In this document: piece by piece, positions 7,164 through 17,882 of the stretch
Layout: each line of letters starts with the position of its first letter
How positions within the stretch are numbered: the stretch's first letter is position 1
Assembly (NCBI GenBank): GCA_018716725.1
Contig: DVJP01000082.1
Location: 1-64,000 of the forward strand
Reading direction: 5' to 3'
DNA from: Candidatus Merdivicinus excrementipullorum
GTDB lineage: Bacteria > Bacillota > Clostridia > Oscillospirales > Ruminococcaceae
DNA length: 64,000 nucleotides
The notes under the pieces: generated by a model
What the model was told of the DNA's origin: nothing
The model's input: the letters and a program-made list of their open reading frames with translations, nothing else
Databases searched by the model: none
Translations under genes and position numbers: made by a program

Positions 7164-7694
7164 TTATATTCCGCTGTCAAACAACAAATAGTAGAAAACT
7201 GCCGTTTCTCCCCGGTGGGGGGAGTTGTAGTAAAGCATGGTGTCAATGCCGCTTAAGAAAAAGCCGTTTTTCTCATAAAGGCGCATGGCCGGAACGTTGA
7301 TATCCTGGGTTTCCAGAAAAATCCCCCGGGCGCCCTGGTCTTTCGCCCATTCCCGGGCCTTTTGGAGGAGCATGGTGGCCACGCCTTTCCGGCGGTAAGC
7401 CGGCGCTACGTCCAGCCTGTCGATATAGGCAAACCGGTTCCACCACATATAGAGGGTAATCTGCCCGGCAGGGGCGGACCCGTCCCAGCAGAGGAAAACC
7501 ACCCGTTCCTTTTCCTCGGAATCAGCGTCAATGGGATAGTGTTTTGTCCAGGGGGAAGGCTCCTGCACCGGCTTCCAGCTCCATTTTCCAGAAATATACC
7601 GGAGCCTGGCCCTTTCCGTCACTTGGAAAGGCCCAAAGCAGGCCTCCCGTTCCGCTTCCCGTTCCCGGGGAAGGCGGATGATTTGGAAGTGCAT
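7164..7694 (-). CDS. GNAT acetyltransferase resembling streptothricin acetyltransferases (SatA type)
   Basis: A 176-residue GNAT enzyme. The stretch YIDRLDVAPAYRRKGVATML (about residues 91-110) is beta4 with the acetyl-CoA loop RRKGVA, followed by GIFLETQDINVPAMRLYEKN and a TAVFYYLLF tail. The order and wording of these blocks resemble the SatA/Sat4 streptothricin acetyltransferases as I recall them, so resistance is possible, but the family also has members of unknown substrate. The ATG follows GGAG at 9 bases. It lies 33 bases after the sulfatase stop codon and may be co-transcribed with it. Confidence 0.8.
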   Translation of the reverse strand: MHFQIIRLPREREAEREACFGPFQVTERARLRYISGKWSWKPVQEPSPWTKHYPIDADSEEKERVVFLCWDGSAPAGQITLYMWWNRFAYIDRLDVAPAYRRKGVATMLLQKAREWAKDQGARGIFLETQDINVPAMRLYEKNGFFLSGIDTMLYYNSPHRGETAVFYYLLFDSGI

Positions 7695-7727
7695 AAAGAA
7701 GATCTCCTTTTCCCATTAGCGGATTGC

Positions 7728-9203
7728 TTATTTTTGAATAAAGGCCTGCCGCCCCATGCCTTTGCCGCCCACCGGCGACAGCTGGCCCAGGCCGCAGACA
7801 GCCTGCTTTGTCCCATCCTTGTCCGGATCCGTATACCGGATGAACCATTGCTCCATCTGATTTTTCATTTGGGCAATCACAGACTGCAAAGCCGGGTCGT
7901 TGGTGTCAATCAGGTTTTCATTTTCCTCCGGGTCGGCTTTCAAGTCGTAAAACTCGTGAGGGCCGTAGGGATACCGGTGGATATACTTGTACTCCGCGGT
8001 GCGGATCATGCGGGCGGGGCCGTACTCGTCAAAAACAACGATGGATTCCCGCCCCGCCGGGATTTTCCCTTCAAAAATTTCCTGGAAGCTGCGGCCGGGG
8101 AACCCTTCTCCCAAGGTTTCCCCCATCATGCCGGCGATAGTGGGCATAATGTCGTAGTGGCAGTAAAGCCCTTTTGCCACGCTGCCGCCCCGGATTGCCT
8201 GGGGATAGGAAATAATCAGGGGGACTTTTACGGCGGTGTCATACAGATTCATGGGGAAAGTCCCGTTTCCCTTGCCGAAAATCCCGTGGTGGCCCATGCT
8301 CATGCCGTTGTCGGCGGTAAAGATGAAAATGGTATCCTGCCAAAGGCCTCGGCTTTTCAGCTCCCGCATAATCTTTCCAATGCCGGCGTCCATGGCCGAC
8401 ACAGCGGCATAATATCCCTGAAGCCACTGTTTCCGCTGTTCGGGGGTATAGCTGCCGCCCCATTTGTGAGGCGGCACATCCGGGGTTTCCGTAAAGGCGC
8501 AGCCATCGTACAAATGGTAAAACTCCGCCGGGTGATGGCGTTCGTCCCAAGGGGAATGGGGGGCGGTATAATGGACGCTCAAATAAAAGGGCCTGCCGTC
8601 CGTCTGCCCCTCCAAAAAGCCCAGGGCGTTTTCCGTGATATAGTCGGTGATATAGGTCCCCCGCAGCATGGTAAACTGCCCGTTTTGGAGCACAATGGGG
8701 TAATAATAGTTGTCCCCGCCCATGGCGATGGTTTTCCAGTAGGAAAAGCCCTTCTGGGCATGGCCCGAATCCCCTAAATGCCACTTTCCGGACAAGCCGC
8801 AGGCATAGCCGTTTTCCGCTAAGATGTCCGTGTAGGCCCGGAACCCGTCTAAATACCGGACGGCCCGGTCCCCGGCAAGCTGCTGCCGGGACCAGTCGTA
8901 TTCCCAGGAAGCGGCGGGATTTTGGTGTTCCGCCTTTAATTCCGGGGAAACCTCTTCCTCATAGTTCACATATCCCCGGCAGAGCCAGTCGTGGACACCG
9001 TGCTGGGAGGGCATCTTCCCGCACAAAATGGATGCCCTGGCCGGGGAACACACCGGCGACGCGCAGAAGCAGTTTTCAAAGAGCATCCCCTCTTTGGCCA
9101 GCTCATCCAGATTTGGGGTCCGGATTTCCCGGTTTCCCGCACAGCCCATGGACCAGTAGCCCATGTCGTCCGCCATAATGAGGACAATATTTGGTTTCTT
9201 CAC
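7728..9203 (-). CDS. Type I sulfatase (formylglycine-dependent, Cys type)
   Basis: A 491-residue arylsulfatase-family hydrolase. VCSPARASIL at residues 51-60 is the C-x-P-x-R maturation motif; Cys52 must be converted to formylglycine by an anaerobic sulfatase-maturating enzyme that is not in this window. LIMADDMG (8-15) supplies calcium ligands. The start chosen is GTG at 9203, 6 bases after GGAGGGG, giving MKKPNIVLIM; an in-frame TTG at 9230 would add 9 residues without a ribosome binding site. No signal peptide is seen, so it should be cytoplasmic. It follows gyrA by 30 bases. Likely substrates are sulfated host or algal sugars. Confidence 0.92.
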   Translation of the reverse strand: MKKPNIVLIMADDMGYWSMGCAGNREIRTPNLDELAKEGMLFENCFCASPVCSPARASILCGKMPSQHGVHDWLCRGYVNYEEEVSPELKAEHQNPAASWEYDWSRQQLAGDRAVRYLDGFRAYTDILAENGYACGLSGKWHLGDSGHAQKGFSYWKTIAMGGDNYYYPIVLQNGQFTMLRGTYITDYITENALGFLEGQTDGRPFYLSVHYTAPHSPWDERHHPAEFYHLYDGCAFTETPDVPPHKWGGSYTPEQRKQWLQGYYAAVSAMDAGIGKIMRELKSRGLWQDTIFIFTADNGMSMGHHGIFGKGNGTFPMNLYDTAVKVPLIISYPQAIRGGSVAKGLYCHYDIMPTIAGMMGETLGEGFPGRSFQEIFEGKIPAGRESIVVFDEYGPARMIRTAEYKYIHRYPYGPHEFYDLKADPEENENLIDTNDPALQSVIAQMKNQMEQWFIRYTDPDKDGTKQAVCGLGQLSPVGGKGMGRQAFIQK

Positions 9204-9233
9204 AAAAATCCCCTCCGCAGCTGTTGTCAATGA

Positions 9234-11837
9234 CTATTCTTCAGTTTCTTCCTCATCGCCGGGGTCGTCCCCTTCCGGCTCCTCTTCCTGGGGATTGGCC
9301 GCGTCGTCGGCTTCCATCTCCCGTTCCAGGGCCTCGGCCTCCGCCGCTTCGGCGTCCTCCTCCGGGCTGTCCTCAATCTTTTCGGTTTCTTCATCGTCGG
9401 CGTGCTCCGCCCGGACAAAGGTCACCACCCGGTCGTTTTCGCCCAGGCGCATGACCCGGACGCCGGAAGCGTACCGGGACATAAGGCGCACATCCGCAAC
9501 CGCAATGCGGATGATGACGCCGTCGTTGGAAATCATAATCAGGTCGTCGGTGTCGTCTACCACCTTGATGCCGCAGACAGTCCCTTTTTCCTCGCTGACC
9601 TTATAGTTGATCTTGCCTAAGCCGTTGCGGCTCTGAATGGGGTAATCCTCCAAGGCGGTGCGGCGCCCTAAGCCCTTGTCGGTGACGGTCATAACGGAAG
9701 CGCCTTCCCTTACCCGGGCCATGCCCACAACCTCGTCGCCGTCTTTCAAGCGGATGGCCTTGACGCCCATGGCGGTGCGGGACATTTCCCGAACGTCGTT
9801 TTCGTCAAAGCGGATAATCATGCCGCCCCGGGTGGCAATGAGCAGCTGGCATTCCCCGTTGGTGAGCCTTGAGAACACCAGCTCATCGTCCTCGTTTAAG
9901 GTAATGGCGTTCAAGCCGTTTTTGCGGATATTTTTGTAAGCGTCCAGCCGGGTGCGCTTAATAAGCCCCCGTCTGGTGACCATGACCACATATTTGCCGG
10001 GGTCGAAGCCGGGCACGCTCATCATGGCGCTGATCTGCTCCTCCGGTTCCAGGGCCAGCAGGTTATTGATGTGGGAGCCCATAGAGCTGCGGCTTCCCTC
10101 CGGGATTTCGTAGCATTTGAGCTTGAACATCCGGCCTTTGGTGGTCAAGAACAGCATATTGTCGTGGGAAGAGCAGATAAACATTTCCTGGACAATATCC
10201 TCGTCCTTCTGCTTCATGCCGGAAACGCCCCGGCCGCCCCGCTTCTGGATTTTGTAAACATCGGCGGGCTGGCGTTTGACATAGCCTTTTTCCGTCAGGG
10301 TGACCACGCATTCCTCCCGGGGGATCAGGTCTTCGATGTCCACTTCCCCGGAAACGGTCTGGATGTCGGTGCGGCGCTCGTCGCCGAATTTCTCCTTGAT
10401 TTCCAAAAGTTCCTTAGACACGATTTCCATGACCTTATTGTGGTCGCCCAGAATTTCCTGCATTTCCGCAATGCGGGCGTGGAGGCCGTCCAGTTCTTCC
10501 TCGATTTTCAAGATTTCCAAACCGGCCAGCTGTCCCAAACGGAACGCCACAATGGCGGAAGCCTGGGGATCGTCAAAGCCGAATTTTTCCATAATGGCCT
10601 TTTTGGCTTCCGGCTGGCCGCCTTTGCAGGAACGGATGGTAGCGATAATCTCGTCCACAATGTCCACGGCACGCTTTAAGCCTTCCAGGATATGGGCGCG
10701 CTCCATGGCTTTGTTTAAGTCAAAGCGGGTGCGCCGGGTAATGACCTCCGCCTGGAAGTCCAGGTAATGCCGCAGCATGTCCTTGAGGGTGAGGATTTTC
10801 GGCTGGCCGTTTACCAGGGCCAGCATAATGACGCCTACGGTTTCCTGCAAAGAGGAGTAGGAAAAGAGCTGGTTTAACACCACCTGGGGGATGGCGTCCC
10901 GCTTCAGCTCAAAGACAATGCGCATGCCTTCCCGGTCGGATTCGTCCCGGATAAAGGAGATGCCGGGGATGCGGCCGTCCTTGACTAAGGCCGCCACGTT
11001 TTCCAAAATGCGGGTTTTGTTAATCATATAGGGGATTTCCGTCACCACAATGGAGGAACGGCCCTTGCTGTCCTCCTCGATGTTGGTCCTGGCCCGGAGG
11101 GTGATCTTGCCACGGCCGGTGGCGTAAGCCGCCCGGATGCCGCTGCGGCCCATGATGATGCCGCCGGTGGGAAAATCCGGCCCCTTAATGTATTCCATAA
11201 GCCCTTCCAGCCCCAAATCCGGGTTGTGGATCAAGGCCACGCAGGCGTCGATGACCTCCCGCAGGTTGTGGGGCGGGATATTGGTGGCCATGCCAACGGC
11301 AATGCCGGTGGCACCGTTGACCAGCAGATTCGGGAACCGGGAGGGCAGCACTTGGGGTTCTTTCAGGGAGTCGTCGTAGTTGGGGTCGTAATCAATGGTG
11401 TCCTTGTTGATGTCCGCCACCATGTACAGGGCCATTTTGCTCATGCGGGCCTCGGTGTAACGGTAAGCCGCAGGGGGGTCGCCGTCGATGGTACCGAAGT
11501 TCCCGTGCTTATCCACCAGGGGGTAGCGCAGGGAGAAATCCTGGCCCAAACGGACCAAAGCGTCATAAACCGACGCGTCGCCGTGGGGGTGGTATTTACC
11601 CAGCACGTCGCCTACGGTGGTGGCGCATTTTTTAAAGGGCTTGTCCGGGGTCAGGCCCGCCTCGTGCATGGTGTAGACAATGCGGCGGTGGACCGGCTTT
11701 AAGCCGTCCCGGACGTCCGGCAAGGCCCGGGACATGATGACCGACATGGAGTAGTCAAGGAATGCGGTTCGCATTTCCTCGTCAATGTCGATTTGCAGAA
11801 TCTTGGTGCCTTCGTTATTTTCAAAATTGTTTTCCAA
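9234..11837 (-). CDS. gyrA: DNA gyrase subunit A
   Basis: The 867-residue A subunit introduces negative supercoils with GyrB. The catalytic tyrosine is Tyr127 in [10 protein letters not shown]. The C-terminal wheel carries a GyrA-box (QKRGGRG). The quinolone-determining region reads [10 protein letters not shown], with Ala88 at the position of E. coli Ser83 and the acidic Asp92 kept. The last roughly 55 residues form an extremely acidic Glu/Asp tail. Translation starts at TTG, 7 bases after GGAGG. It is separated from gyrB by a YcxB-like gene. Confidence 0.98.
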   Translation of the reverse strand: MENNFENNEGTKILQIDIDEEMRTAFLDYSMSVIMSRALPDVRDGLKPVHRRIVYTMHEAGLTPDKPFKKCATTVGDVLGKYHPHGDASVYDALVRLGQDFSLRYPLVDKHGNFGTIDGDPPAAYRYTEARMSKMALYMVADINKDTIDYDPNYDDSLKEPQVLPSRFPNLLVNGATGIAVGMATNIPPHNLREVIDACVALIHNPDLGLEGLMEYIKGPDFPTGGIIMGRSGIRAAYATGRGKITLRARTNIEEDSKGRSSIVVTEIPYMINKTRILENVAALVKDGRIPGISFIRDESDREGMRIVFELKRDAIPQVVLNQLFSYSSLQETVGVIMLALVNGQPKILTLKDMLRHYLDFQAEVITRRTRFDLNKAMERAHILEGLKRAVDIVDEIIATIRSCKGGQPEAKKAIMEKFGFDDPQASAIVAFRLGQLAGLEILKIEEELDGLHARIAEMQEILGDHNKVMEIVSKELLEIKEKFGDERRTDIQTVSGEVDIEDLIPREECVVTLTEKGYVKRQPADVYKIQKRGGRGVSGMKQKDEDIVQEMFICSSHDNMLFLTTKGRMFKLKCYEIPEGSRSSMGSHINNLLALEPEEQISAMMSVPGFDPGKYVVMVTRRGLIKRTRLDAYKNIRKNGLNAITLNEDDELVFSRLTNGECQLLIATRGGMIIRFDENDVREMSRTAMGVKAIRLKDGDEVVGMARVREGASVMTVTDKGLGRRTALEDYPIQSRNGLGKINYKVSEEKGTVCGIKVVDDTDDLIMISNDGVIIRIAVADVRLMSRYASGVRVMRLGENDRVVTFVRAEHADDEETEKIEDSPEEDAEAAEAEALEREMEADDAANPQEEEPEGDDPGDEEETEE

Positions 11838-11876
11838 CGTTCTTCCTCCTTGCCGGGCAGACGCCGGCCGGGTCTG

Positions 11877-12659
11877 TTACTTTTCTTCCGCCTTTTCAAA
11901 ACGGGCGCCTAAGCCCTCCCGCAGCAGATCCCGCAAAGCCTCTTGATTTTCCTCCGGGATGCAGCGTTTGGGCAGGACAAAGAGCTTTTCCTTGCTTGCC
12001 ACAATCAAAAAGAGGGACGGGAATTCCACCGCCCGAAGGGCGGGGCGGTCAAATCCCACCAGGTACCGTCCGTCCTCCTGGGGGAGCAGAAGCCCTCCGG
12101 GGCAGAATTCCAGGTGGAAGGAATCCTCTGAAATATCTGCGGCGTTGGCGGCGGATTTAATGTGCCGGGCCGGCAAAAACCACAGCATGAAGATGACTGC
12201 CAATGCCAAGACAATCATGAAATAGCCCATGGCGTAATCGGGATTTTTGAAAATGGCCTGGCCGTACAGGGCGGCAATCACCGCCAAAATCACCGTAAAA
12301 ATGGCGTTTTTCCGGTAAATGGTCTTTTTCTGGAAGTATTTTAAGGCGGTTTCCACTTCCTCGCCCTTTAGGTCGTAGTCAATGCCCAAGCCCTCCACGC
12401 TGTCGTCCACCCGCTTGCCGTCAAGCCAGGGTTCCGACACGTCGTACTTGTCCGCGTTGACCCCTTGGCCGGGGACGATCTTCTTTTCCTTTTCCTCAGC
12501 CTCTTCCTCCGGAGGTTCCTCATCCGGAAGCGTTACAGCAGGGTCAAGGTCCGGCAAAGCTTCCTCCTGCGCCGGTTTCTCCGGCGCAGCCGCGGGCATT
12601 TCCTCCGGGAGGGTTTCTTCTGAGGAATTTTCCGGCAGATCCTTTTCCAATTCGCTCAT
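11877..12659 (-). CDS. YcxB-like membrane protein between gyrB and gyrA
   Basis: A 260-residue protein. Residues 1-60 are a Pro/Glu-rich disordered arm with EE/EK runs, residues about 118-160 contain two hydrophobic segments (ILAVIAALYGQAIF and YFMIVLALAVIFMLWFLPA), and the C-terminal part (LFLIVASKEKLFVLPKRCIP) resembles the YcxB-like domain. Role unknown. It is 39 bases from gyrA and 51 from gyrB with no terminator, so it is almost certainly transcribed with gyrase. Confidence 0.8.
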   Translation of the reverse strand: MSELEKDLPENSSEETLPEEMPAAAPEKPAQEEALPDLDPAVTLPDEEPPEEEAEEKEKKIVPGQGVNADKYDVSEPWLDGKRVDDSVEGLGIDYDLKGEEVETALKYFQKKTIYRKNAIFTVILAVIAALYGQAIFKNPDYAMGYFMIVLALAVIFMLWFLPARHIKSAANAADISEDSFHLEFCPGGLLLPQEDGRYLVGFDRPALRAVEFPSLFLIVASKEKLFVLPKRCIPEENQEALRDLLREGLGARFEKAEEK

Positions 12660-12710
12660 ATTTTTCTCCTATTCGTATATTCAGTAAAAACACATACAAA
12701 TTGTATTTTA

Positions 12711-14663
<1,953 letters not shown>

Positions 14664-14682
14664 TCAGGTTGGATTGCATTGT

Positions 14683-14937
14683 TTATCCGAAAAACCGGCT
14701 TCTCTTAAACAGGGTGGCCGGCGCTAACTGGGAAAGGTAGAGCCTGCGCTCCCCGTTGCGCTCCCAGACAATGATGGATTTGGGCAGGTCGTTTGTTAAG
14801 CTCACCACCTGCCCGTTTTTCTGGGAATAGCCCAGAAATTCCTTGGTCAGCTTGGACACCGAGACGTTCTCAATGTCGAAAATCCCGATAATATCCTTTT
14901 CGTTTAGGATTTTTTCATTTCCGATGTGCAGGTACAT
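14683..14937 (-). CDS. remB: Extracellular-matrix regulator RemB (DUF370 family)
   Basis: An 84-residue protein beginning MYLHIGNEKILNEKDIIGIF, the DUF370 signature, and placed between recF and gyrB exactly as remB (yaaB) is in Bacillus subtilis. In that species RemA/RemB activate matrix genes; whether that holds here is not known. AGAAAGG precedes the ATG. It is part of the dnaA-to-gyrA block. Confidence 0.92.
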   Translation of the reverse strand: MYLHIGNEKILNEKDIIGIFDIENVSVSKLTKEFLGYSQKNGQVVSLTNDLPKSIIVWERNGERRLYLSQLAPATLFKRSRFFG

Positions 14938-14955
14938 AAAAAACCTTTCTGGGAA

Positions 14956-16068
14956 TCACTCCCGGCGGATTTGCCCTTCCCGGACGGAAAAAATGCTGCC
15001 GCTTTCCATGCGGAGAGTATTGGACGCGTCGCAGCAGGTAATCAGGACCTGGAACCCCCGGATCTGGTTTAAGATATAATCCTGGCGGCCCTGGTCCAGC
15101 TCGCTCATGACGTCGTCTAAGAGGATCACCGGCGTTTCCCCGGTAATGCCCCGGTAAAGCCGGGCTTCCCCCAGCCGCAGAGCCACGGCGCAGCTCCGCT
15201 GCTGCCCTCTTGAGCCGAAGGACCGGGCGGGCAGGCCGTTGACGGACAAAGACAGGTCGTCCCGGTGGACGCCCTTGGTGGTGCAGCGCATTTTCCGGTC
15301 GGTTTCCCGGGTTTCCAAAAGGGCCTGCCGGTATTTCTCAATCAGGCTGTCGGAATAAACCTCCAAAGGCTCCTCCGGCTCATAAACTGTGGACTCGTAG
15401 CCCATGGAAAAGGACTCGGCGTACCCGGAAAAGCCCCCGTAGATCTCCGCCGCCGCAGGCTCCAGCTTTTTTAAATAGTCCGCCCGGTAAAGGGAAAGGG
15501 CGGTCCCCAGCTTTGCCAGCTGCATGTCCCAGACATCGAAGGTGTCGGCAAACTGGCGGCAGCGTTCCGGGTCCCGAAGGATGGCGTTGCGCTGCTCTAA
15601 AACCGCCTGGTACTGGGCCAGATATTTGGCGTAGGCGGGCTTTAGCTGGGAAATGGCGTTATCCAAAAACTGCCGCCGCTTTTCCGGCCCTTCTCTTACA
15701 ATATCCAACCCCGTGGGATCAAAGGCCACCGCCGGAAACACGCCGGAAAGCTGGGAGGGCTGGCGCAGGGGGGCGCCGTTTAGGAGGATCTTCCTCCGCC
15801 TTTCCCCGCCGCTGTAGCGGATATTCTGGAGCCGTTCCCGGTCCCGGAAGGACAGTTCCACCCGGAAGGCCTCCGCCCCGAACCGGATCATCTGGCTTTC
15901 CCGGGAGCCCCGGAAGCTGCGGGAGCCGGTGCAGAGCCAGACGGCCTCCATAAGGTTTGTTTTGCCTTGAGCGTTTTCCCCAAGCAGGATATTGATACCC
16001 GGGCAGGGGGAAAGGGAAGCCTCCCGGATATTGCGGAAATCATGGAGTTCCAGGGATTCGATAACCAT
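14956..16068 (-). CDS. recF: DNA replication and repair protein RecF
   Basis: A 370-residue ABC-type ATPase that loads RecA at single-stranded gaps with RecO and RecR. The Walker A GENAQGKTNLMEAV lies at about residues 31-44, the signature region FGSRGQQRSCAVALRL at about 274-289, and Walker B VILLDDVMSELD at about 304-315. The ATG lies 2 bases after the yaaA stop codon. Length and domains are normal. Confidence 0.97.
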   Translation of the reverse strand: MVIESLELHDFRNIREASLSPCPGINILLGENAQGKTNLMEAVWLCTGSRSFRGSRESQMIRFGAEAFRVELSFRDRERLQNIRYSGGERRRKILLNGAPLRQPSQLSGVFPAVAFDPTGLDIVREGPEKRRQFLDNAISQLKPAYAKYLAQYQAVLEQRNAILRDPERCRQFADTFDVWDMQLAKLGTALSLYRADYLKKLEPAAAEIYGGFSGYAESFSMGYESTVYEPEEPLEVYSDSLIEKYRQALLETRETDRKMRCTTKGVHRDDLSLSVNGLPARSFGSRGQQRSCAVALRLGEARLYRGITGETPVILLDDVMSELDQGRQDYILNQIRGFQVLITCCDASNTLRMESGSIFSVREGQIRRE

Positions 16069-16070
16069 GG

Positions 16071-16283
16071 TCAGTCCACCAGCAGGCGGTATTCCTCCAC
16101 GGTGACTTCATCCCCGGGGTACAGCTTTTTCCCCCGCTGGGTGCAGACTTCCCCGTTGCAGAGGATAAGCCCCTCTTGAATCAGCTGCTTGGCGTGGCCG
16201 CCGGTTTCCGCCACGCCGGCGAATTTTAAAAACTGGTCCATCCGGATAAAACCGGTTTTAATCTTAATGTGTTTCGTTATCAT
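16071..16283 (-). CDS. yaaA: S4-domain RNA-binding protein YaaA
   Basis: A 70-residue protein made of a single S4 RNA-binding fold (MDQFLKFAGVAETGGHAKQL, GRK-like KLYPGDEV). YaaA-type proteins sit between dnaN and recF in most Firmicutes and have been linked to ribosome assembly. The ATG lies 20 bases inside the dnaN 3' end, so the two are translationally coupled. Confidence 0.93.
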   Translation of the reverse strand: MITKHIKIKTGFIRMDQFLKFAGVAETGGHAKQLIQEGLILCNGEVCTQRGKKLYPGDEVTVEEYRLLVD

Positions 16284-17388
16284 CTTTCAACCTCATGGGC
16301 ATGACTAAAAATGTGAAGCTGTCCCCTTCTTTGGGCAGCAGTTTGATGGGGGAAAAAGCGGTGTTAATCTCCAAAACCAGCTCGTCCTCCTCGCTGGCCT
16401 TTAATGCGTCGGTCATAAACTTGTTGTTGAAGCCCACCCGCACCGGGGAGCCTTCTATCTCCGCGCTCATCTGGTCGGATACCTTCCCCATGGGGGTTTC
16501 GCAGGAAATGGACACCCGGTTTTCCTCAAAAACGGCCTTGACCGGGTTTTTGATTTTTTCGTTGATGATAATGGAGGCACGGCCGATGCTTTCGGCAAAT
16601 TCCCTGGCCGAAAGGATTACCCGGGTTTTGTGCTCCTTGGGGATGGCGGTGTTGTAGTCGATGAATTCCCCTTCCAGCAGCCGGGAAATCACCTGGTAGC
16701 CGCCGCAGTCAAAGACAATGTGCTTGCTGCCGGCCTTGACCAGAACCTCCGCTTCCCCGCCGGAAAAGCGGCTTAAGAGCTTTAACAGCTCGCTTAAGGT
16801 TTTGCCGGGGACAATAAACCGGAAGTCCTCGCCTCCCTCAATGGCTTCCCGCCGCAGGGCCAGCCGGCATCCGTCCACGGAAACCAAAGAAAGGGTCCCC
16901 GCCTTTTTCTCAAAGAGTACGCCGGTGAGAACCGGGGTGCTGGCGTCCTGGGATACGGCGTACAGGGTCTGGGAGATCATGCTCCGCAGGGTGTCCGCCC
17001 CAATGCGGAAGGATTTTTCCTCGGTCACTACCGGGATCTCCGGGTACTCCTCCGCCCCCATGCCCAAAATAGTAAACTGGGCGCCGCCGCCTTTGATAAT
17101 GGTCAGCAGCTTATCGTCGGTGGAAACGGAAATCTCCGTGTTGGGCATCCGGTTGATGATTTCCCCGAAAAGCCGGGCGTTTAAGATGACGGCCCCGGAT
17201 TCTCCGGAGGAAACCGCCAGGTCTTTGGTAATGCCCAGTTCCAGATTGTAGCCGATTGCCGACAGGACGCTGCCTGTGCACCGGAGAAGGACGCATTCCA
17301 AAGCGGCCATGGAAGATTTGGCGGATACTGCCGGGGAGACGTTATTGACTGCTTCGGATAAGGTTGTCTTATCACAGATGAATTTCAT
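16264..17388 (-). CDS. dnaN: DNA polymerase III beta subunit (sliding clamp)
   Basis: A 374-residue clamp of three related domains that encircles DNA and tethers polymerase III. The start MKFICDKTTLSEAVNNVSPA is typical. The ATG at 17388, 7 bases after GGAGG, is preferred to an upstream in-frame start that would add 12 residues. The C-terminus (TFLVMPMRLKD) ends with the expected MPMR peptide. It lies directly downstream of the oriC unwinding region. Confidence 0.98.
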   Translation of the reverse strand: MKFICDKTTLSEAVNNVSPAVSAKSSMAALECVLLRCTGSVLSAIGYNLELGITKDLAVSSGESGAVILNARLFGEIINRMPNTEISVSTDDKLLTIIKGGGAQFTILGMGAEEYPEIPVVTEEKSFRIGADTLRSMISQTLYAVSQDASTPVLTGVLFEKKAGTLSLVSVDGCRLALRREAIEGGEDFRFIVPGKTLSELLKLLSRFSGGEAEVLVKAGSKHIVFDCGGYQVISRLLEGEFIDYNTAIPKEHKTRVILSAREFAESIGRASIIINEKIKNPVKAVFEENRVSISCETPMGKVSDQMSAEIEGSPVRVGFNNKFMTDALKASEEDELVLEINTAFSPIKLLPKEGDSFTFLVMPMRLKDDNETH

Positions 17389-17882
17389 AGAGAGCCTCCA
17401 TTCCTTAAGTACGTTTATATTCAAAAAGTGCGTGAACGTTTCATATTACGCTTTGTATAAAGAAGTTTTTTTCTGGCTTCTCGCAAACAGGACAGCTGGA
17501 TAGATAGAATATAGATAAAGAAAAATAGTAGTAATAGTAGAGGCTGTGGGATTGTGGAAGAAGCTTGCCAAGGCCGTTTTTCCTGAAAAAACGGCGGTTT
17601 TGAAAATGGGGAAAACCAAAAGAGATATTGGGAAAATGTGGAACGCCCGGAAAGTTTCCACGGCAAGGTGAACAACGGAGAGTTGGAATTGGTGGAAAGG
17701 TGGAGAAAAAAGTTGAATGAAAACTTCTTTTTTGCACCGCGGCTCTTCGCATAAGGGTGTGGAAAAACAGCGGGTGATATTGGTGAAATCAGGCGGAATC
17801 CGGAGAAAGGCCCCTGAAAATCCGGGGCAATCCCCTTCCACAAAATGTGAAAAACCGCAGAAAGGCGATTTTACAGCCTGTT
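17389..17882. other. oriC, dnaA-dnaN intergenic half (initiation site)
   Basis: A 494-base stretch without a gene. Reading leftward from dnaA it holds DnaA-box-like sites with the core TTCCACA at 17834-17842, TGTGGAAAA at 17758-17766, weaker sites at 17691-17699 and 17654-17662, TGTGGAACG at 17637-17645, TGTGGAAGA at 17553-17561 and TGTGGGATT at 17545-17553, then DnaA-trios at 17526-17540 and an AT-rich stretch at about 17440-17525. A 21-base inverted repeat (CCGTTTTT/AAAAACGG) sits at 17574-17594. The order dnaA, boxes, trios, AT-rich DNA, dnaN is the same as in Bacillus subtilis. Confidence 0.88.
17526..17561 (+). other. Basal unwinding system: DnaA-trios next to paired DnaA boxes
   Basis: On the plus strand TAG TAG TAA TAG TAG (17526-17540), then AGGC, then TGTGGGATT and TGTGGAAGA. 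Read 3' to 5' this is box, short GC-rich spacer, then repeated GAT triplets leading into AT-rich DNA, which is the arrangement known from B. subtilis oriC for DnaA loading onto single strands. It predicts melting in about 17440-17525. Confidence 0.85.

Noticed and set aside
7362-8777. Long plus-strand open frame of 471 codons antisense to the sulfatase
   Set aside because: It mirrors the sulfatase codons in a GC-rich gene, has no ribosome site and no recognisable domain. Similar shadows at 4985-5962 and 54975-56069 were rejected for the same reason.
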